A stretch of DNA of 64,000 bases from DATAES01 sp963721305 (GCA_963721305.1 CAVRIR010000003.1:1054001-1118000), one strand, 5' to 3'; shown: positions 1 through 9,854, counted from the first letter of the stretch. Notes: generated by a model from the letters alone, not told the origin. A program made the numbers and translations.

Positions 1-843
1 CGCCAAACACTTCGGCACGAGCTCAGTCTCGACCAGCCCGTGTGGCACCGCTACGTGACCTGGGTCAACGGGTTCCTCCACGGCAACCTCGGGTGCTACT
101 ACGGCACGTCGGGCTACACCTCGTCGGGTGCCTGCCCCGACAAGGTCGCCGACCGGGTGAAGGATGCGTTACCGATATCGCTGTCGCTGATGTTCTACGC
201 GCAGCTGCTCGCGTTGGTGCTCGCGATCCCCTTAGGGGTGCTGACCGCGTATCGCGCCGGCAGCATCTTCGACAAGACGGCCAACACCACAGCCTTCGCC
301 CTGCTCGCGTTACCCAACTTCGTGCTGGCGCTGCTGCTGTCGTACTACGTCGGGACCAAACTCGGATGGGTCGACCCGACCGGCTGGGTCGATTTCGGTC
401 AGGACCCGGTGGGCTACTTCGAGCAACTCGCCTTACCGGTGATCAGCCTCGCAGTGGGCCAGGTCGCGGTGTACATGCGGCTGCTCCGTAGCGACATGAT
501 CGCGACCCTGCAAGAGGACTTCGTCACCATGGCCCGCGCCAAGGGACTGAGCCCCGCTCGCATCCTGTGGCGTCATGCGCTCCGGCCGTCGAGCCTGACG
601 CTGCTCACCGTCGCCGGTCTCAATGTCGGCGCGCTCATCGGCGGCGCCGTCGTCATCGAGAACATCTTCGTCATCCACGGCATGGGCTTCCTGATCGCCG
701 ACGCGATCGCCCGTCGCCAATACGTCGCCCTCCAGAGCTACGTCGCCATCCTGGCCATCGCGTTCGTGCTCGTGAACTTCTTCGTTGACATCCTGTACGC
801 CATCCTCGACCCACGGATTCGCCATGCCCGAGCAGTCGCATAG
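1..843 (+). CDS. Dipeptide/oligopeptide/nickel ABC transporter permease, DppB-like (5' partial)
   Basis: Inner-membrane permease of a peptide/nickel (Dpp/Opp type) ABC importer. The reading frame is open from base 1, so the N-terminus lies outside the window; the GTG at 40 is internal to homologous sequence rather than a convincing start. Several hydrophobic helices are visible, and the EAA loop that docks the ATPase is seen in the stretch ARAKGLSPARILWRHALRP at about 535-590. It overlaps the next permease by 20 bases and heads a four-gene operon. The expected substrate-binding protein gene would be upstream. The substrate cannot be told from sequence alone. Confidence 0.9.
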   Translation, partial: RQTLRHELSLDQPVWHRYVTWVNGFLHGNLGCYYGTSGYTSSGACPDKVADRVKDALPISLSLMFYAQLLALVLAIPLGVLTAYRAGSIFDKTANTTAFALLALPNFVLALLLSYYVGTKLGWVDPTGWVDFGQDPVGYFEQLALPVISLAVGQVAVYMRLLRSDMIATLQEDFVTMARAKGLSPARILWRHALRPSSLTLLTVAGLNVGALIGGAVVIENIFVIHGMGFLIADAIARRQYVALQSYVAILAIAFVLVNFFVDILYAILDPRIRHARAVA

Positions 844-1833
844 TTCAGACGTCGGTCTCGCCGGCGAACGTCTCTTCGGCGAAGGTGTCGCCGTCGAAGA
901 CGGTGTCATTCCTGCCGGCGGTCAGACGCTCGTACTCGACCGCCCGCCCGTCGAGGGCGGGGTCGGGGTCGAGAAGGCCGCCACCAAGAAGCTCGGCATC
1001 ATGGGGTGGCTCGCGCTCCTGTGGATCTTCCTCATCGTGTTCGCGGCGATCTTTGCCCCGATCCTGCCCATCCCCGATCCGAACCAGCACTTCCTGCTGC
1101 ACACGAACGAGGCGCCGTCGCTCTCGCATCCCATGGGTACGGACGACACCGGCCTCGACATGTTCTCGCGCGTGATCTGGGGCGCGCGCGCCTCACTGGT
1201 CGTGTCGGTGTCAGCCGTCCTGTTCGGCCTGATCTTCGGTGGCTTCTTCGGGCTGGTCGCGGGCTACTACCGAGGGAAGCTCGACACCGTGCTGGTGAAC
1301 ATCTTCAACGTGTTCCTGGCCATCCCCCAGCTCGTGCTCGCGCTCGCACTCATAGCCGTGTTCGCGAGCGACCCCACCACCAGTGTCGGTAAACGCGAGT
1401 TCTGGTTGATCGTCTCGATCGGGATCGTCTCGGTCCCGATCATCGGGCGCATCACACGCGCGGCCACGTTGTCATGGGGGCAACGCGAGTTCGTCCTCGC
1501 GTCCCGAAGCATGGGCGCGAAGAACGGCCGGGTCATGCGAAGAGACGTCCTGCCCAACGTCTTGCCGGCGATGTTCTCGATCGCGATCCTCGGCGTCGCA
1601 GTCGTCATCGTGCTCGAAGGCGGTCTCAGCATCCTCGGGGTCGGCGTCCCGCCGTCGACACCCTCATGGGGCAACTTGATAGCCACCGGACGCAACGAGC
1701 TCACCAAGGTCATCGGTGGGGCGCCACAGGTGATCATCGCCCCGTCGATCGCCATCTTCCTGACCGTGCTGTCGCTCAACTACCTCGGGGACGTCGTCCG
1801 GGCTCGGACCGATGTGCGTGAGAGCGCTCTTTG

Positions 1834-1834
<1 letters not shown>
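824..1834 (+). CDS. Dipeptide/oligopeptide/nickel ABC transporter permease, DppC-like
   Basis: Second membrane permease of the peptide-type ABC importer. I take the ATG at 824 as start (protein begins MPEQSHSSDVG) rather than a TTG further upstream. A hydrophilic N-terminal stretch of about 55 residues is followed by the first transmembrane helix (GWLALLWIFLIVFAAIFAP), then the typical periplasmic motif HPMGTDDTGLDMFSRVIWGAR and an EAA loop around SRSMGAKNGRVMRRDVLPN. The stop codon overlaps the ATG of the next gene (TGATG), indicating translational coupling with the ATPase. Confidence 0.92.
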
Positions 1835-3000
<1,166 letters not shown>

Positions 3001-3002
3001 CG

Positions 3003-4061
3003 ATGGCCGGCTCCGGTACCGCACATCTCCGCCCCGCCGACCAGTCGCTGCTGCGCGTCGAGGATCTCGTCGTCGAGTTCCCGGCCGGGCGCCACCTCAA
3101 GGTGTACGCCGTGTCGGGAATCAGCATCGACGTGCTCGAAGGCGAGACGCTCGGCCTCGTGGGCGAGTCCGGCTGCGGCAAGTCCACGACGGGCAGGGCG
3201 ATCATGCAGCTCCCCCGCCCGACGTCGGGAACCGTGCACTTCGACGGTAGAGATCTCACGAAGCTGCCGAGTGAGAAGCTGCGCCAGGTCCGGCCGGAGA
3301 TGCAGCTCATCTTCCAGGACCCGATCTCGTCGCTGAACCCGAGGCGCCGCGTCGGCGACATCGTGCGTGAGCCGCTCGAGATCTGGAACCGTGGCGAGAG
3401 CAAGAAGCGCGACTCGGTCGTCAACGAGGTGCTCGACGCCGTGGGCCTCGACCCGAGCGTGTCGCGGGGCCGGCGTCCCCACGAGTTCTCCGGTGGACAG
3501 TGCCAGCGCATCTGCATCGCCCGCGCGCTCGTGCTGGACCCGAAGATGATCATCTGCGACGAGCCGGTGTCTGCCCTCGACGTGTCCGTGCAGGCGCAGA
3601 TACTCAACCTGCTCGAGGACATGAAGCACCGGTACGGGCTCACTCTGGTCTTCATCGCCCACGACCTCGCGGTCGTGAAGAACGTGAGCGACCGAGTCGT
3701 GGTGATGTACCTCGGCAAGTTGTGCGAAGTCGCAGACCCGGACTCGCTCTACGCGCAACCGGCGCACCCCTACACCGCCGCGTTGCTCCAAGCGATCCCC
3801 GTCCCCGATCCCGAGGCATCGACCTCGCTGCCGGCCGCCGTCGCCGGTGAGTTGCCCTCACCCCTCGCGCCGCCCTCCGGTTGTCGTTTCCGTACCCGCT
3901 GCCCCCGCGCGGAGGAGAAATGCGCGCAGGAGGAGCCGATGATGCGGCCGGTGGTCGGAAGTCCCGATCACTTCGTCGCGTGCCACTTCCCGTTGGTCGA
4001 CGCCGTCGAGGCACCACCCGGTCCCTCGACGGCCGAGGTGGCGATCGCGGGAACGCAGTAG
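3003..4061 (+). CDS. Peptide ABC transporter ATP-binding protein, DppF/OppF-like
   Basis: Second ATPase subunit of the same importer. Walker A is GESGCGKST at residues 54-62, the signature is FSGGQCQR (a Cys in place of the more common Arg or Met), and Walker B is MIICDEPVSALD. The C-terminal cysteine motif CRFRTRCPRAEEKC matches that of its partner. The ATG follows the upstream stop by 2 bases, so the four genes form one transcript. Thirty-two bases separate its stop from the TetR gene, which may belong to the same operon. Confidence 0.93.
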   Translation: MAGSGTAHLRPADQSLLRVEDLVVEFPAGRHLKVYAVSGISIDVLEGETLGLVGESGCGKSTTGRAIMQLPRPTSGTVHFDGRDLTKLPSEKLRQVRPEMQLIFQDPISSLNPRRRVGDIVREPLEIWNRGESKKRDSVVNEVLDAVGLDPSVSRGRRPHEFSGGQCQRICIARALVLDPKMIICDEPVSALDVSVQAQILNLLEDMKHRYGLTLVFIAHDLAVVKNVSDRVVVMYLGKLCEVADPDSLYAQPAHPYTAALLQAIPVPDPEASTSLPAAVAGELPSPLAPPSGCRFRTRCPRAEEKCAQEEPMMRPVVGSPDHFVACHFPLVDAVEAPPGPSTAEVAIAGTQ

Positions 4062-4093
4062 CCCTGCGGCGAAGCCCGATCGGAGGAGGCGCC

Positions 4094-4720
4094 GTGCAGC
4101 CACACGAAAGGACGAGAACCCGTCTCGACCCGCAACTCCGGCGCACGCAGATCGTCGAGGCTGCAGTGAAGGTGCTCGCCGAGACGGATCCGATCGAGGT
4201 CACCTTCGAAGAGATCGCCGAGGCGGCCGGGGTGTCGAGGGCACTCGTGTACAACTACTTCGGCGACCGGGGCGGGCTGCTGGCCGCCGTGTACCTCCAC
4301 ATGTTCGACGAGCTCAACCATGAGCTCAACACGACCATCGACCGGTACGCGCCGCCCGAGGAACGGCTACGCACCATCGTGCACGGCTACCTCAGGTATG
4401 CGGCCGAGCACGCGGCGGCATGGCGCCTCTTGCAACTCACGTCCGCCGTGAACCATCCCGCCGTGCAGACAGCGCGTCAGCGCCACATGGAGCGGATGGC
4501 CGTCGCGTGGGGCGCCGAAGGTCCAGAAGGGCGGACGCTCGCCTACGGCGTCGTCGGGATGCTCGAGTCCGCCACCTTCGACTGGTTGCGCGACCGGGAC
4601 ACCGAGGACGAGCGACTCGCCGAGCTCCTGTTCGCGTTCATCTGGACGGGACTGTCCAGCCTCGAGCGCTACGGGATCGCGCTGCCGCCGGCGCACGCTC
4701 GCGAGTCCGTGCCGACCTAG
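4094..4720 (+). CDS. TetR/AcrR family transcriptional regulator
   Basis: Predicted dimeric DNA-binding repressor. I choose the GTG at 4094 because a strong ribosome site, GGAGGAGG, lies at 4082-4089; longer upstream translations overlap the transporter gene. The N-terminal helix-turn-helix is clear (VTFEEIAEAAGVSRALVYNYF, residues about 34-55), followed by the usual helical ligand-binding domain; total 208 residues. It sits directly behind the ABC operon and ahead of a small DUF1330 gene, so it may control either or both. The ligand is unknown. Confidence 0.85.
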   Translation: MQPHERTRTRLDPQLRRTQIVEAAVKVLAETDPIEVTFEEIAEAAGVSRALVYNYFGDRGGLLAAVYLHMFDELNHELNTTIDRYAPPEERLRTIVHGYLRYAAEHAAAWRLLQLTSAVNHPAVQTARQRHMERMAVAWGAEGPEGRTLAYGVVGMLESATFDWLRDRDTEDERLAELLFAFIWTGLSSLERYGIALPPAHARESVPT

Positions 4721-4730
4721 AGGAGAACTC

Positions 4731-5021
4731 GTGTCCGCGTACGTGATCTACCAGGGCGAGGTGACGGACCCGGAGCGGTACGAGGAGTACAAGCCCGAGG
4801 CCGCCGCGAGCATCCTCGCCGCCGGCGGCCGATACGTCGTGCGGGCGGGCGAGGTCGAGGTGCTCGAGGGTGAGCCACCGTCGGGACGCACGGTCGTTCT
4901 CGAGTTCCCGACCCGAGAGGCCGCCGTCGCCTGGTACCGCAGCGCGGCGTACACGGAGGCCCGCAAGCTCCGCGAGGGTGCGGCGACGGCGAGGATGTAC
5001 GTCATCGACGGCGTGGAGTGA
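4731..5021 (+). CDS. DUF1330 family protein
   Basis: Small 96-residue protein of the dimeric alpha/beta-barrel fold. The GTG start at 4731 is preceded by AGGAGA about 6 bases upstream. Family hallmarks are the opening MSAYVIYQGEVTDPERY, the central GGRYVVRAGEVEVLEG and the closing YRSAAYTEARKLREGAA. The biochemical role of DUF1330 proteins is not established. It follows the TetR gene by 10 bases, suggesting co-transcription. Its TGA overlaps a possible GTG start of a broken kinase frame. Confidence 0.85.
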   Translation: MSAYVIYQGEVTDPERYEEYKPEAAASILAAGGRYVVRAGEVEVLEGEPPSGRTVVLEFPTREAAVAWYRSAAYTEARKLREGAATARMYVIDGVE

Positions 5022-5095
5022 CACCCCGGCGGGCGGCTGATCCTCGTCTGCGGTCTGCCCGGGAGCGGCAAGACGACCGTGGCGGCGCGCTCACC
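5018..5095 (+). pseudogene. 5' remnant of a P-loop kinase/AAA ATPase gene
   Basis: Directly after the DUF1330 gene the sequence encodes GRLILVCGLPGSGKTTVAAR, a textbook N-terminal Walker A of a small P-loop kinase (zeta-toxin or AAA_33 type). It is in frame with a GTG at 5018 only if one base is removed from the CCCC at 5022-5025. Homology stops at about 5095, after roughly 25 residues, and is replaced by a long hairpin and the methyltransferase gene. It is therefore a remnant of a deleted or rearranged gene, or an assembly join. No function is expected. Confidence 0.6.
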
Positions 5096-5109
5096 CCCAC
5101 ACGAACTCC

Positions 5110-5145
5110 GGTTTATTTCCGGTGCTTCAGCGCCGGAAATGAACC
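5110..5145. repeat. Long inverted repeat (16-bp stem, 4-nt loop)
   Basis: GGTTTATTTCCGGTGC at 5110-5125 pairs with GCGCCGGAAATGAACC at 5130-5145 around the loop TTCA; all 16 positions pair if two G-U pairs are allowed. There is no T-run on either side. It lies exactly between the broken kinase frame and the methyltransferase start, and its A/T-rich stem contrasts with the surrounding GC-rich sequence. It could be a small mobile-repeat scar or a structured leader. Confidence 0.6.
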
Positions 5146-5160
5146 AACATTCGTGGTGCC

Positions 5161-5910
5161 GTGGCATCGATCGTGTGGGGCGAGGACGTCGCCGAGGTCT
5201 ATGACAGGACCTACGCAGCGCTCGCCGCGCCGGAGGTCGTCGATCCGATGGTCGACACACTGATCGAGCTCGCACGCGGTGGTCGCGTTCTGGAGTTCGC
5301 CCCCGGCACCGGACGCATCGCACTGCCACTCGCGGCCCGCGGGCTCGACGTCAGCGGCATCGAGCTGTCGCGCCCCATGGCTGATCAGCTACGGGCGAAA
5401 CCTGGCGCGGAGGCGGTACACCTGACGATCGGCGACATGACGACCACACGAGTGCCGGGGACGTTCACGCTCGTCTACCTCGTGGCCAACACGATCATGA
5501 ACGTGACCACGCAGGACGAACAGCTCGCCGTCTTCGCCAACGCCGCGGCACATCTCGAGCTCGGCGGCTGCTTCGTGGTCGACGTCATCGTGCCGCAGTT
5601 GCGCCGCGCCCAACCGGGCGAGGTCGGACGCATCTTCCGGTTCGACGTCGATCACGTCGGCATCGAGACCTTCGACGACCTCGTCGGACAGATCGCGTCG
5701 TCGCATCACTGGATCCAGGTCGCCGGGCAGTTCGTCCATCACGCCGCGCCGTACCGGTACGTGTGGCCGTCCGAGCTCGACTTGATGGGACGGTTGGCAG
5801 GCTTCCGCCTGCGCGACCGGTGGGAGGGATGGACGCGCGCACCGTTCACGTCGGAGAGTCCCTCACAGGTCTCGGTGTTCGAGAAGGTCACGGAGCAGGT
5901 TTACGAGTGA
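5161..5910 (+). CDS. Class I SAM-dependent methyltransferase
   Basis: Cytosolic methyltransferase of 249 residues starting at GTG 5161. Motif I is RVLEFAPGTGRIALPLA (about residues 42-58), followed by the acidic end of strand beta2 in VSGIELSRPM and by IGDMTTT for motif II-III. Related proteins are annotated as Methyltransf_25/11 enzymes of unknown substrate. A long hairpin lies just upstream of the start. The next gene begins 1 base after its stop, so the methyltransferase and truncated haemoglobin are likely co-transcribed. Confidence 0.85.
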   Translation: MASIVWGEDVAEVYDRTYAALAAPEVVDPMVDTLIELARGGRVLEFAPGTGRIALPLAARGLDVSGIELSRPMADQLRAKPGAEAVHLTIGDMTTTRVPGTFTLVYLVANTIMNVTTQDEQLAVFANAAAHLELGGCFVVDVIVPQLRRAQPGEVGRIFRFDVDHVGIETFDDLVGQIASSHHWIQVAGQFVHHAAPYRYVWPSELDLMGRLAGFRLRDRWEGWTRAPFTSESPSQVSVFEKVTEQVYE

Positions 5911-5911
5911 G

Positions 5912-6511
5912 GTGCCGCGGCGTGCACTCACCAACGCCGACGTCATTGCGATCATGAGGTCCGAGATGAACGAACGAGAGATCGAAGCCCGAAGTCACGA
6001 CGGTCTGCGTCGCGCCGAACAGGGCGATCGGCTCCGAGCGGAGGTGGACGTGCTCCGGGGCCAGCTCACCGTCTACGACGCAGCAGGTGGCATCGACGGT
6101 CTCACGCGGCTGGCACACGCGTGGCACGAACGCGTGATCGCGGACGAGATCGCGGGTCACGCGTTCAGGCATGGCGTCCGCGCCGACCACACCGAGCGAC
6201 TCGCGGCGTACTGGGGCGAGGCCCTCGGCGGACCGGCCACCTATTCGCAGTCGTACGGCGACGAGACGGCAGTCGTGCGCATCCACAGTGGCAACGGAGA
6301 GCACGACGAGATGGACCGTCGGGCCATCGAGTGCTTCGACCGAGCGCTCGAGGACGTCGGCCTCGCGGACGACAGCAGGCTGCGCGACGCGCTGCACGAT
6401 TACTTCGCGTGGGCAACGACAACCGCGATGGCGCGCTACCAACGTTCCGCGGACGACGTCCCCATTGGCCTGGCGATCCCACGCTGGTCCTGGGACGGAC
6501 TCGTCACGTGA
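5912..6511 (+). CDS. Group II truncated haemoglobin-like protein
   Basis: Predicted haem protein of the 2-over-2 globin fold that binds O2 or NO. The globin domain begins near residue 51 (LTVYDAAGGIDGLTRLAHAW) and runs through HTERLAAYWGEALGGPATYS, VVRIHSGNGEHDEMDRRAI and LHDYFAWATTTAMARYQ, ending IPRWSWDGLV as in actinobacterial relatives. About 50 residues precede the domain; alternative ATG starts are at 5954 and 5966, and the charged stretch MNEREIEARSHDGLRRAEQG is not part of the globin fold, so the true start is uncertain. It overlaps the convergent APH-family gene at its 3' end by 8 bases. Confidence 0.8.
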   Translation: MPRRALTNADVIAIMRSEMNEREIEARSHDGLRRAEQGDRLRAEVDVLRGQLTVYDAAGGIDGLTRLAHAWHERVIADEIAGHAFRHGVRADHTERLAAYWGEALGGPATYSQSYGDETAVVRIHSGNGEHDEMDRRAIECFDRALEDVGLADDSRLRDALHDYFAWATTTAMARYQRSADDVPIGLAIPRWSWDGLVT

Positions 6512-7499
6512 GATAGCTGCAGAACGCGGCGAGCGCCTCTTCACTGTCGGCGTCCGCGCCGTGCGGTGCGCGAAGCACGGATACGAACGCGGCGAGATCC
6601 GTGAGCGTCCATGCGAGTCGATACAGATCGATCGCCGTTCGATCGATCTCGGCACCGGCAACGTCGCGATAGACGTCGAGGGCGGCAGGCGCACGATCGT
6701 CGAGCATCCACAGGTCGCGTTCCCGTGGTGCGAGCGCGACCGTGTCCCAATCGATGAGCACGAGTCCGTGGGCCGTCTGGATCGTGTTGCCGGGATGCGG
6801 CTCGCCGTGCGTGACGACCCACGGTGCACCGGATGCCGTGACCGACTGTGCGAGGGCGGCGTAGTGCACGAGCCACGCGTGGACCGCTCCTGCTCGCGGT
6901 GCGAGCGCGAGGCGTGCCGGCTCGCCGAACGGGCCTTCCGCCCACGGTCGCTCGATCGCGTCGAGCGCGGCGTCGAGGTGCTCGCGACCGGGAATGGCGA
7001 GCGTCCGCCACAGGGCGGTGTCGCGGACGAACGGCGTCGCGCCGTGCAGGCGCGCCAGGTGTCGTGCAAGCTCCTCGTCGGCGGCCGCTTCCATCGCCTC
7101 ACCCCACTTTCCAGGCCGCCCAGGCACGTACGGGAACACGGCGATGCTGTAGCGGTCGGTCAACCGCTCGAGCACCCGTCCAGACGAGCTCGTGAGCGGT
7201 GCGACGACGAACTCGCATTCGGCGTCGCGCAATCCGGACGCCGTGTCGAAGGCGGTCGCCAGACCTTCGAACGTCGTATCTCGGTCGTTGCCCAGCCACG
7301 GCTTCACGTCGAGGTTGTCGGCCGACACGAACATCATCTCGTCTTGCGCCGTCTGGAGGAGCCAGTGGTAGCTACCGCCACCCTCGGGCACGTACTCGAC
7401 GTGTTTCCCGTTCACCCCCCAATGGGTAGCCACGGCCGCCGTCACTTGGGCGTCCTCGACTCCCGGCGGGCGCGCTCGCATCCACTGATCCTGCTCCAT
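6504..7499 (-). CDS. APH-family phosphotransferase
   Basis: Protein of the aminoglycoside/choline-kinase-like phosphotransferase fold, 331 residues from ATG 7499 (a GTG at 7511 is an alternative). The Brenner-type catalytic loop is VVTHGEPHPGNTI and the metal-binding motif is LVLIDWDTVALAPRERDL, both in the expected order and spacing. The N-terminal lobe has the tract EGGGSYHWLLQTAQDEMMFV. Such proteins often act on small molecules other than antibiotics, and nothing here shows that it confers resistance. Its start lies 36 bases from the divergent sigma-factor gene, leaving a short shared promoter region. Confidence 0.82.
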   Translation of the reverse strand: MEQDQWMRARPPGVEDAQVTAAVATHWGVNGKHVEYVPEGGGSYHWLLQTAQDEMMFVSADNLDVKPWLGNDRDTTFEGLATAFDTASGLRDAECEFVVAPLTSSSGRVLERLTDRYSIAVFPYVPGRPGKWGEAMEAAADEELARHLARLHGATPFVRDTALWRTLAIPGREHLDAALDAIERPWAEGPFGEPARLALAPRAGAVHAWLVHYAALAQSVTASGAPWVVTHGEPHPGNTIQTAHGLVLIDWDTVALAPRERDLWMLDDRAPAALDVYRDVAGAEIDRTAIDLYRLAWTLTDLAAFVSVLRAPHGADADSEEALAAFCSYLT

Positions 7500-7535
7500 C
7501 GCAACGCTCACACCGTCTCGGGGGTTTGATGGTGT

Positions 7536-8054
7536 ATGGCGCCGCTGGGACCGACCGAACCGGCAACAGTCGCGCCGCGACGGACAGACGACTTCGCAAC
7601 GTTCTTCGGTGAGCACTATGTCCGTCTCTGCCGTGGCTTGTTCCTGATCACGGGCGACGCGGCCGAGGCCGAAGACGTCGCGCAGGAGGCGATGAGCCGC
7701 GTTTACGAGCGGTGGACGCGGATCGCGTCGATGGACTCGCCGGAGGGCTATCTGTGGCGCAGCGCGCTCAACCTCAACCACAAGCGAGCACGTCGCGCCG
7801 CAGTGCGGAACCGCTTCACGCCTACGGTGCCAAGCGGCCCCGATCCCGCAGTCATCGCGACCACCGGCGTCGATGTCCGAGCCGCACTTGCGCAGCTGAG
7901 CCCTGCGCACCGCGAGGTCTTGATCCTCATCGACTGGTTCGGGCTCGACGCCGTCGCCGCGGCGCCCGCGCTCGGCATCGAGCCCGTTTCGGTGCGAAGT
8001 CGTCTGCATCGCGCCCGCGAACGGATGCGCGAGCTGCTGGAGGAGGAGCATTGA
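7536..8054 (+). CDS. RNA polymerase sigma factor, SigE/ECF-like
   Basis: ECF sigma factor of 172 residues. Region 2 is FFGEHYVRLCRGLFLITGDAAEAEDVAQEA with the core-binding helix, then WTRIASMDSPEGYLWRSALN. Region 4 is LAQLSPAHREVLILIDWFGLDAVAAAPALG followed by VSVRSRLHRARERMRELL, the DNA-recognition helix. The ATG at 7536 is preceded by GGGG about 25 bases upstream but by no strong ribosome site. Its stop overlaps the TTG start of the next gene, so the two are translationally coupled, as sigma and anti-sigma genes often are. Confidence 0.9.
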   Translation: MAPLGPTEPATVAPRRTDDFATFFGEHYVRLCRGLFLITGDAAEAEDVAQEAMSRVYERWTRIASMDSPEGYLWRSALNLNHKRARRAAVRNRFTPTVPSGPDPAVIATTGVDVRAALAQLSPAHREVLILIDWFGLDAVAAAPALGIEPVSVRSRLHRARERMRELLEEEH

Positions 8055-9172
8055 TCGACCTGAACGAGTTGCTGGAAGCGGAAGCACAGCGCATCGAGGT
8101 GCCCGCTGACGTCTTCGAGAAGGTGGTCGTGCGGGCGCGTCGTCGACGCCGTCGTCGCCGGGCGTGCGGCGTCGCGATCATGGTCGTCGTCTCCGCCGTT
8201 GCGCTCGTCGCCGGCAACAGGATGTGGCCGTCGTCACGGAAGACCGACGTCGTGACGGTGTCACCTTCGTCGACGGCGAGCCGGAGCGACACGAACCCGC
8301 CGCATGTGGTGAGCGCGAAGGAGCTCCCGGTTGGTGGCGCAACCGATGTTGCCGTCGACGAGTCCGGGGACGTGTGGGTTCCGGGAGCCGACGTTGTCCG
8401 CCGCCTCGACGGGCGCACCGGCGAGGTGGTCGCGACGATTCCGGTCGCCGGCTCGAGTGACTATCGCTACGCAGCCGCAGGGCTCGGCGCGGTGTGGGTC
8501 GTCGACTCGGGCACTGCCTCGCTGACCCGCATCGACCCGTCCTCGAACACGGTCACCGCCAGCGTCCCGCTCGCGGCGCCGCCCGTCGGCGTGGTCACCG
8601 GCTTCGGCAAGGTCTGGGTGCTCGCGTCCCTCGCGAGGGGCGGCATCACCACCACCAACGACGCCACGCTCTCCGCAATCAATCCGACGACCATGCAGAT
8701 CGTCGACCACGTCGACACGCGCGGCGCACGCTTGTCAGCGAGCGACACCGAGGTGATCGTGAGCGGTGATTCGGATGGTTTCGTCCACGCGGTCGACCCG
8801 GAGAGCAACTATGTCCGGAACGCACGTCCTTTCGGGGGTGCAGTGGCCACGGTATGGGGCGCCGGCGACGACATGTGGATCGTCACCGAGAACTCGGTGC
8901 AACGATTCGATCCCGCGTCGCTCACGCCAACGGGCAACGCGGTCCACACTCTTGCCGGCCCGATCGCCGTCTCACCCAACGCCGTCTGGCTGCTGCAGCA
9001 GCCGTCGAGCACCGAGCCGTCACAACTGCAAGAGCTCGACCCTGCCGGACCGACGACGGTGGGTGGCCCCTCTCCCGTCGGGCTCACCGCGGTCGACGTG
9101 GTGGCATCCGGCGACCGCGTCTGGGTCGCCAACTTCAATGCGGGAACCGTGACGATGCTCACCCTCGCCTGA
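8051..9172 (+). CDS. Membrane-anchored beta-propeller protein coupled to ECF sigma factor
   Basis: Protein of 373 residues starting at TTG 8051, which overlaps the sigma stop (TTGA) and is preceded by the ribosome site AGGAGGAG at 8041-8048. Residues 1-30 form a short cytoplasmic helix (DLNELLEAEAQRIEVPADVF) and a basic stretch of arginines; residues about 38-55 are one transmembrane helix (GVAIMVVVSAVALVAGN). The exported remainder is a Vgb/NHL-like beta-propeller with repeated units such as VDESGDVWVPGADVV, GLGAVWVVDSGTA and GDRVWVANFNAG. The arrangement suggests an anti-sigma or sensor partner, although no classical zinc anti-sigma motif is visible. Confidence 0.75.
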   Translation: MIDLNELLEAEAQRIEVPADVFEKVVVRARRRRRRRRACGVAIMVVVSAVALVAGNRMWPSSRKTDVVTVSPSSTASRSDTNPPHVVSAKELPVGGATDVAVDESGDVWVPGADVVRRLDGRTGEVVATIPVAGSSDYRYAAAGLGAVWVVDSGTASLTRIDPSSNTVTASVPLAAPPVGVVTGFGKVWVLASLARGGITTTNDATLSAINPTTMQIVDHVDTRGARLSASDTEVIVSGDSDGFVHAVDPESNYVRNARPFGGAVATVWGAGDDMWIVTENSVQRFDPASLTPTGNAVHTLAGPIAVSPNAVWLLQQPSSTEPSQLQELDPAGPTTVGGPSPVGLTAVDVVASGDRVWVANFNAGTVTMLTLA

Positions 9173-9204
9173 CCCGTGAACACAACGCCCGACCGGCCGC
9201 GGGG

Positions 9205-9837
9205 TCAGTCCGGGGGCTTGGCTCCGGCGACCCGCCAGCAGTACCAGGCGGCGATGGTGCGGTAGGGACGGAAACGTTCGCCCAGCGGCAGCAGCTCCTT
9301 CGACGTCGGGACCTCGGACATCCCGTAGGCGCGCCCGTACCCGACACGGACGCCGTAGTCCCCGATGGGCCACACGTCCAATCGCCGCAGCGTGAAGATG
9401 AGGAACATCTCGGCCGTCCACGGGCCGATCCCCTTCACCTGCACGAGCTCGGCCACCACTTCGTCATCCGGCAGCCGGCCGATGCGATCGAGCCGCACCT
9501 GTCCGGACACCACCTTCTCCGCGAGATCCAGGGTGGACATCGCTTTGGAGCCAGACGATCCCGCCGCCCGCAACGCGTCGTAGCCGGCTTCGAGCACGGC
9601 CTCGGGCGTGAACGGCCCGTCGACGATGGCGCGGGTTCGCGTCCAGATCGCTTCCGCGGCCTTGCCCGCGAGCTGTTGGTAGCAGATCGCCTCGGCGAGT
9701 TGCTCGAAGCGGCTGTCGCCGGTTCGCCTGCTCCCAAGCTTCGGAGGCCCGTGCTCGACCACCAAAGTCGCCATCACCGGGTCGATGGCCGACACGGCGG
9801 CGACCGCGTCCCGCACGGAGATTCGAGCGGGAGGCAT
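9205..9837 (-). CDS. HhH-GPD DNA glycosylase (3-methyladenine glycosylase II-like)
   Basis: Base-excision repair enzyme of 210 residues. The helix-hairpin-helix is VKGIGPWTAEMFLIF and the catalytic aspartate follows in DVWPIGDYGVRVG. Upstream segments FEQLAEAICYQQLAGKAAEAI and GSKAMSTLDLAEKVVSG match the family. It lacks the N-terminal AlkA domain, so it corresponds to the short MAG/AlkA-core form. The start ATG at 9837 faces the cyclophilin ATG at 9855 across only 17 bases, so the two divergent promoters must overlap the coding regions. Confidence 0.88.
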   Translation of the reverse strand: MPPARISVRDAVAAVSAIDPVMATLVVEHGPPKLGSRRTGDSRFEQLAEAICYQQLAGKAAEAIWTRTRAIVDGPFTPEAVLEAGYDALRAAGSSGSKAMSTLDLAEKVVSGQVRLDRIGRLPDDEVVAELVQVKGIGPWTAEMFLIFTLRRLDVWPIGDYGVRVGYGRAYGMSEVPTSKELLPLGERFRPYRTIAAWYCWRVAGAKPPD

Positions 9838-9854
9838 CGGGCTACCGTACGCCG

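Noticed and set aside
5888..7102. Long minus-strand open frame of about 400 codons opposite the haemoglobin and APH genes, and a 450-codon plus-strand frame at 6171-7529
   Set aside because: Both are Arg/Ser-rich shadow frames in GC-rich sequence with no family motifs; genuine genes with clear motifs occupy the same bases.
6504..7499. APH-family gene as an antibiotic resistance determinant
   Set aside because: Only the general phosphotransferase fold is visible; many members of this fold act on other substrates.
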